The translations under genes were made by a program, and so were the position numbers. A DNA stretch of 64,000 nt from Cyanobacteriota bacterium (lineage in GTDB: Bacteria; Cyanobacteriota; Cyanobacteriia; CACIAM-69d). Shown one piece after another: positions 62,436 to 64,000 of the stretch; position 1 is the stretch's first letter; each line of letters begins with the position of its first letter. The notes beneath the pieces are model-generated. The model was given only the letters and a program-made list of their open reading frames with translations, was not told where the DNA came from and ran no database searches. The stretch is from positions 62,001 to 126,000 of the forward strand of contig JAKRSF010000005.1 of NCBI GenBank assembly GCA_022402445.1, read 5' to 3'.

Positions 62436-63044
62436 ATGGTTGCCCTACCCGATCGCCTTTCGGTTTCTGACTATTTCGCCTTAGAGGCCACAAGTCCCAC
62501 AAAGCACGAATATTGGGATGGTTATCTGGTGGCGATGGCTGGGGCGAGTGATGCCCATGTGGCGATCGCGGGGAACCTCTTTGCGGCGCTGTTGGGCCAT
62601 CTGGCTCCCCCCTGCCGGGTTTATATGAGCGACATGCGTTTGCAGATTGCCGCCAGAAATCGCTATTTTTATCCTGATTTGTTGGTGACTTGCGATTCAA
62701 GGGATACGGTTATCACGCCTGAAAATACCTACGCCAAGCAATTTCCTAAATTAATCGCTGAGGTGCTGTCGGAAACGACGGAGGGGCGCGATCGCGGCAG
62801 CAAGTTTTTCGACTATCAGCAAATTGAAAGTTTCCAGGAGTATGTGTTGATCAACACCGCCTGTCAGCGGGTTGAATGTTTTCGGCGGACGGCGGATGAG
62901 GACTGGATTTTAACGAACTATACGCCCGATCGCAGCGACACTTTTCAATTCAAATCCATTGATTTTATGGGAACCCTAACGCAGCTCTATCGCAATGCGA
63001 TCGCCATGCCCCATCTCCCCCCCAATGGCCCTGATCGTCCCTAG
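62436..63044 (+). CDS. Uma2 family (DUF820) restriction-endonuclease-fold protein
   Basis: A 202-residue Uma2 protein, paralogue of the one at 18055. LSVSDYFALEATSPTKHEYWDGYLVAMAG opens it, YFYPDLLVTCD holds the catalytic-type Asp, and LIAEVLSETTEGRDRGSKFFDYQQIESFQEYVLIN holds the Glu and conserved block. It lies next to the toxin-antitoxin pair, divergently oriented, which fits a small accessory patch at 61.3-63 kb. Confidence 0.93.
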   Translation: MVALPDRLSVSDYFALEATSPTKHEYWDGYLVAMAGASDAHVAIAGNLFAALLGHLAPPCRVYMSDMRLQIAARNRYFYPDLLVTCDSRDTVITPENTYAKQFPKLIAEVLSETTEGRDRGSKFFDYQQIESFQEYVLINTACQRVECFRRTADEDWILTNYTPDRSDTFQFKSIDFMGTLTQLYRNAIAMPHLPPNGPDRP

Positions 63045-63103
63045 GCTTCAGGGCCGTGATGTCAAGTGCGCGATCGCGGCCCCACCCCCCTAAGTTTCAC
63101 GCT

Positions 63104-64000
63104 TCAATTGTCCGTAGCGGGAGTTGCACCGGGCCTGCGGCGCAACACCGGAGCCTCAGGGGACAGCACCGCTTGCAGGGCCTCATCCAGGGTTGGACGC
63201 ATGGCGATCCGGTCATTATGCACCGCAATCACCCGCGCCAGGGTTGGTAAGCCTTTTTCTTCCGCCGAAAGATATAAAGGCTCCACATAGAGGAGCGATC
63301 GCCCGATGGGCAGCACCAGCAAATTGCCCTGAATAGCCCGCGATCCCTGGCGATTCCAAAGGCTAATTTGTTCAGAAATATCGGGCTCTTGGTTAATGCG
63401 CGCCTCCACCTGTTCAATGCCAAAGACCAGGCGATCTTTCGGGAAATTATAGAGCCGCAATTTACCGTAGCGATCGCCATCGGACCGGGCCGCCAACCAG
63501 GCCACCAAATTATTGCGGCTGACGGGGCTAAAGGGCAACAACTGCACAAATTCCGGCGATCGCTCCCCCGGCAATCGCAAAATTGCGTAGTAGGGAGTCA
63601 CCGGCTGCATTTGCGATCCATAGAGTTCCTGGGGCACTTCCCAGAGATCTTCACGGTTATAGAACACCTGCGGATCGGTCATGTGATAGATCAGCAGCCG
63701 CTCCGATTGCACCTTAAAAAAGTCATTGCCATAGCGCACATGGCTCCGCAGGGGGGCGGGCATGGCCTCGAAGGGCAAAAACAATTTCGGGAAAATTGAT
63801 CGCCATGCGCGAATAATTGGATCGTCGGGATCGGTGATATAAAACCGGGTGGTGCCGCTGTGGGCATCAATGACGGCCTTGACGGAATTGCGCATGTAAT
63901 TAAATCCGTCGGCCCCCGGTTCTGAGTAGGGATAGCGATCGCTGGTGGTGTAGGCATCGGCGATCCAATAGAGGTGATGTTGTTCATCAAAGCCGCTGTT
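63104..64000 (-). CDS. UPF0182 family large membrane protein, C-terminal part, cut by window edge
   Basis: The C-terminal 298 or so residues of a UPF0182 (COG1615) protein, a large polytopic protein of about 900 residues with an outer domain. [32 protein letters not shown] and [27 protein letters not shown] are family-typical. The frame is open through base 64000, so the N-terminal membrane part is outside. Its function is unknown; a role in envelope export has been suggested. Confidence 0.9.
   Translation of the reverse strand, partial: NSGFDEQHHLYWIADAYTTSDRYPYSEPGADGFNYMRNSVKAVIDAHSGTTRFYITDPDDPIIRAWRSIFPKLFLPFEAMPAPLRSHVRYGNDFFKVQSERLLIYHMTDPQVFYNREDLWEVPQELYGSQMQPVTPYYAILRLPGERSPEFVQLLPFSPVSRNNLVAWLAARSDGDRYGKLRLYNFPKDRLVFGIEQVEARINQEPDISEQISLWNRQGSRAIQGNLLVLPIGRSLLYVEPLYLSAEEKGLPTLARVIAVHNDRIAMRPTLDEALQAVLSPEAPVLRRRPGATPATDN

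Noticed and set aside
1-64000. CRISPR array or prophage
   Set aside because: No regularly spaced direct repeats of 25-37 bases and no integrase, capsid, terminase or cas gene were seen. The frequent GCGATCGC is HIP1, not an array.

Overview
The window is chromosomal DNA from a GC-rich, oxygenic, beta-type cyanobacterium. The octamer GCGATCGC (HIP1) occurs every few hundred bases almost throughout. Lineage-specific genes agree: chlorophyll synthase (chlG), the cytochrome b6f subunit PetP, the NDH-1 assembly factor Crr7, the beta-carboxysome shell protein CcmP, an omega-3 acyl-lipid desaturase (desB), a ferrochelatase with a C-terminal chlorophyll-binding-like helix, and DUF3086/DUF3119 proteins. 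No species can be named from the sequence alone. The first gene (desB) and the last (UPF0182) are cut by the window edges.

Layout. 1-14 kb: desB, transketolase with a strong terminator, sfsA, a class V aminotransferase, a REC-PAS-GAF-GGDEF protein with a degenerate receiver, a DUF5009-type membrane acyltransferase, a TlyA-type rRNA methyltransferase, a coiled-coil membrane protein and hemH. 14-23.4 kb: a methyltransferase, a BT1 folate/pteridine-type transporter, a carotenoid oxygenase, a Uma2 nuclease, a hydrolase, DUF3086 and DUF3119 proteins, a VOC protein, and two half-size UPF0016 manganese-exchanger genes. 23.4-29.8 kb: a MITE-like inverted repeat, a YdcF-type membrane protein, a two-domain polyphosphate:AMP phosphotransferase, a PilB-like protein without its ATPase domain, and a two-domain histidine phosphatase that appears to start at CTG.

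29.8-32.3 kb is an AT-rich, HIP1-free island. It carries a translationally coupled AAA15/OLD-type ATPase and a DUF3226 TOPRIM protein, the best candidate here for a little-described (probably anti-phage) system. 32.3-35 kb is a photosynthesis-assembly cluster on the minus strand (petP, GET3/ArsA-like ATPase, chlG, crr7), divergent from hisF. 36-41 kb: tRNA-Ala(GGC), a dicarboxylate/amino-acid symporter with an unusual extracytoplasmic insertion, a SUI1 factor and a glycosyl-hydrolase-like protein.

41.2-46.7 kb is one co-directional anion-transport block: sbpA-cysT-cysW-NIL-modA-modB-NIL. It supplies sulfate and molybdate binding proteins and permeases, but no ABC ATPase gene and two near-duplicate NIL-domain genes. 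46.8-64 kb: a C-terminal processing protease, an MBOAT acyltransferase, a PilT with an extra N-terminal beta domain, a pentapeptide-repeat protein, ccmP, a phytase-like esterase lipoprotein, GNAT, a NOL1/NOP2/Sun RNA methyltransferase, a lipoprotein, a HEAT/TPR membrane protein, tgt, a PIN toxin-antitoxin pair, a second Uma2 gene and UPF0182. Start sites are inferred by eye from ribosome-binding sites and family comparison. All homology statements are from memory of the families, not from searches.
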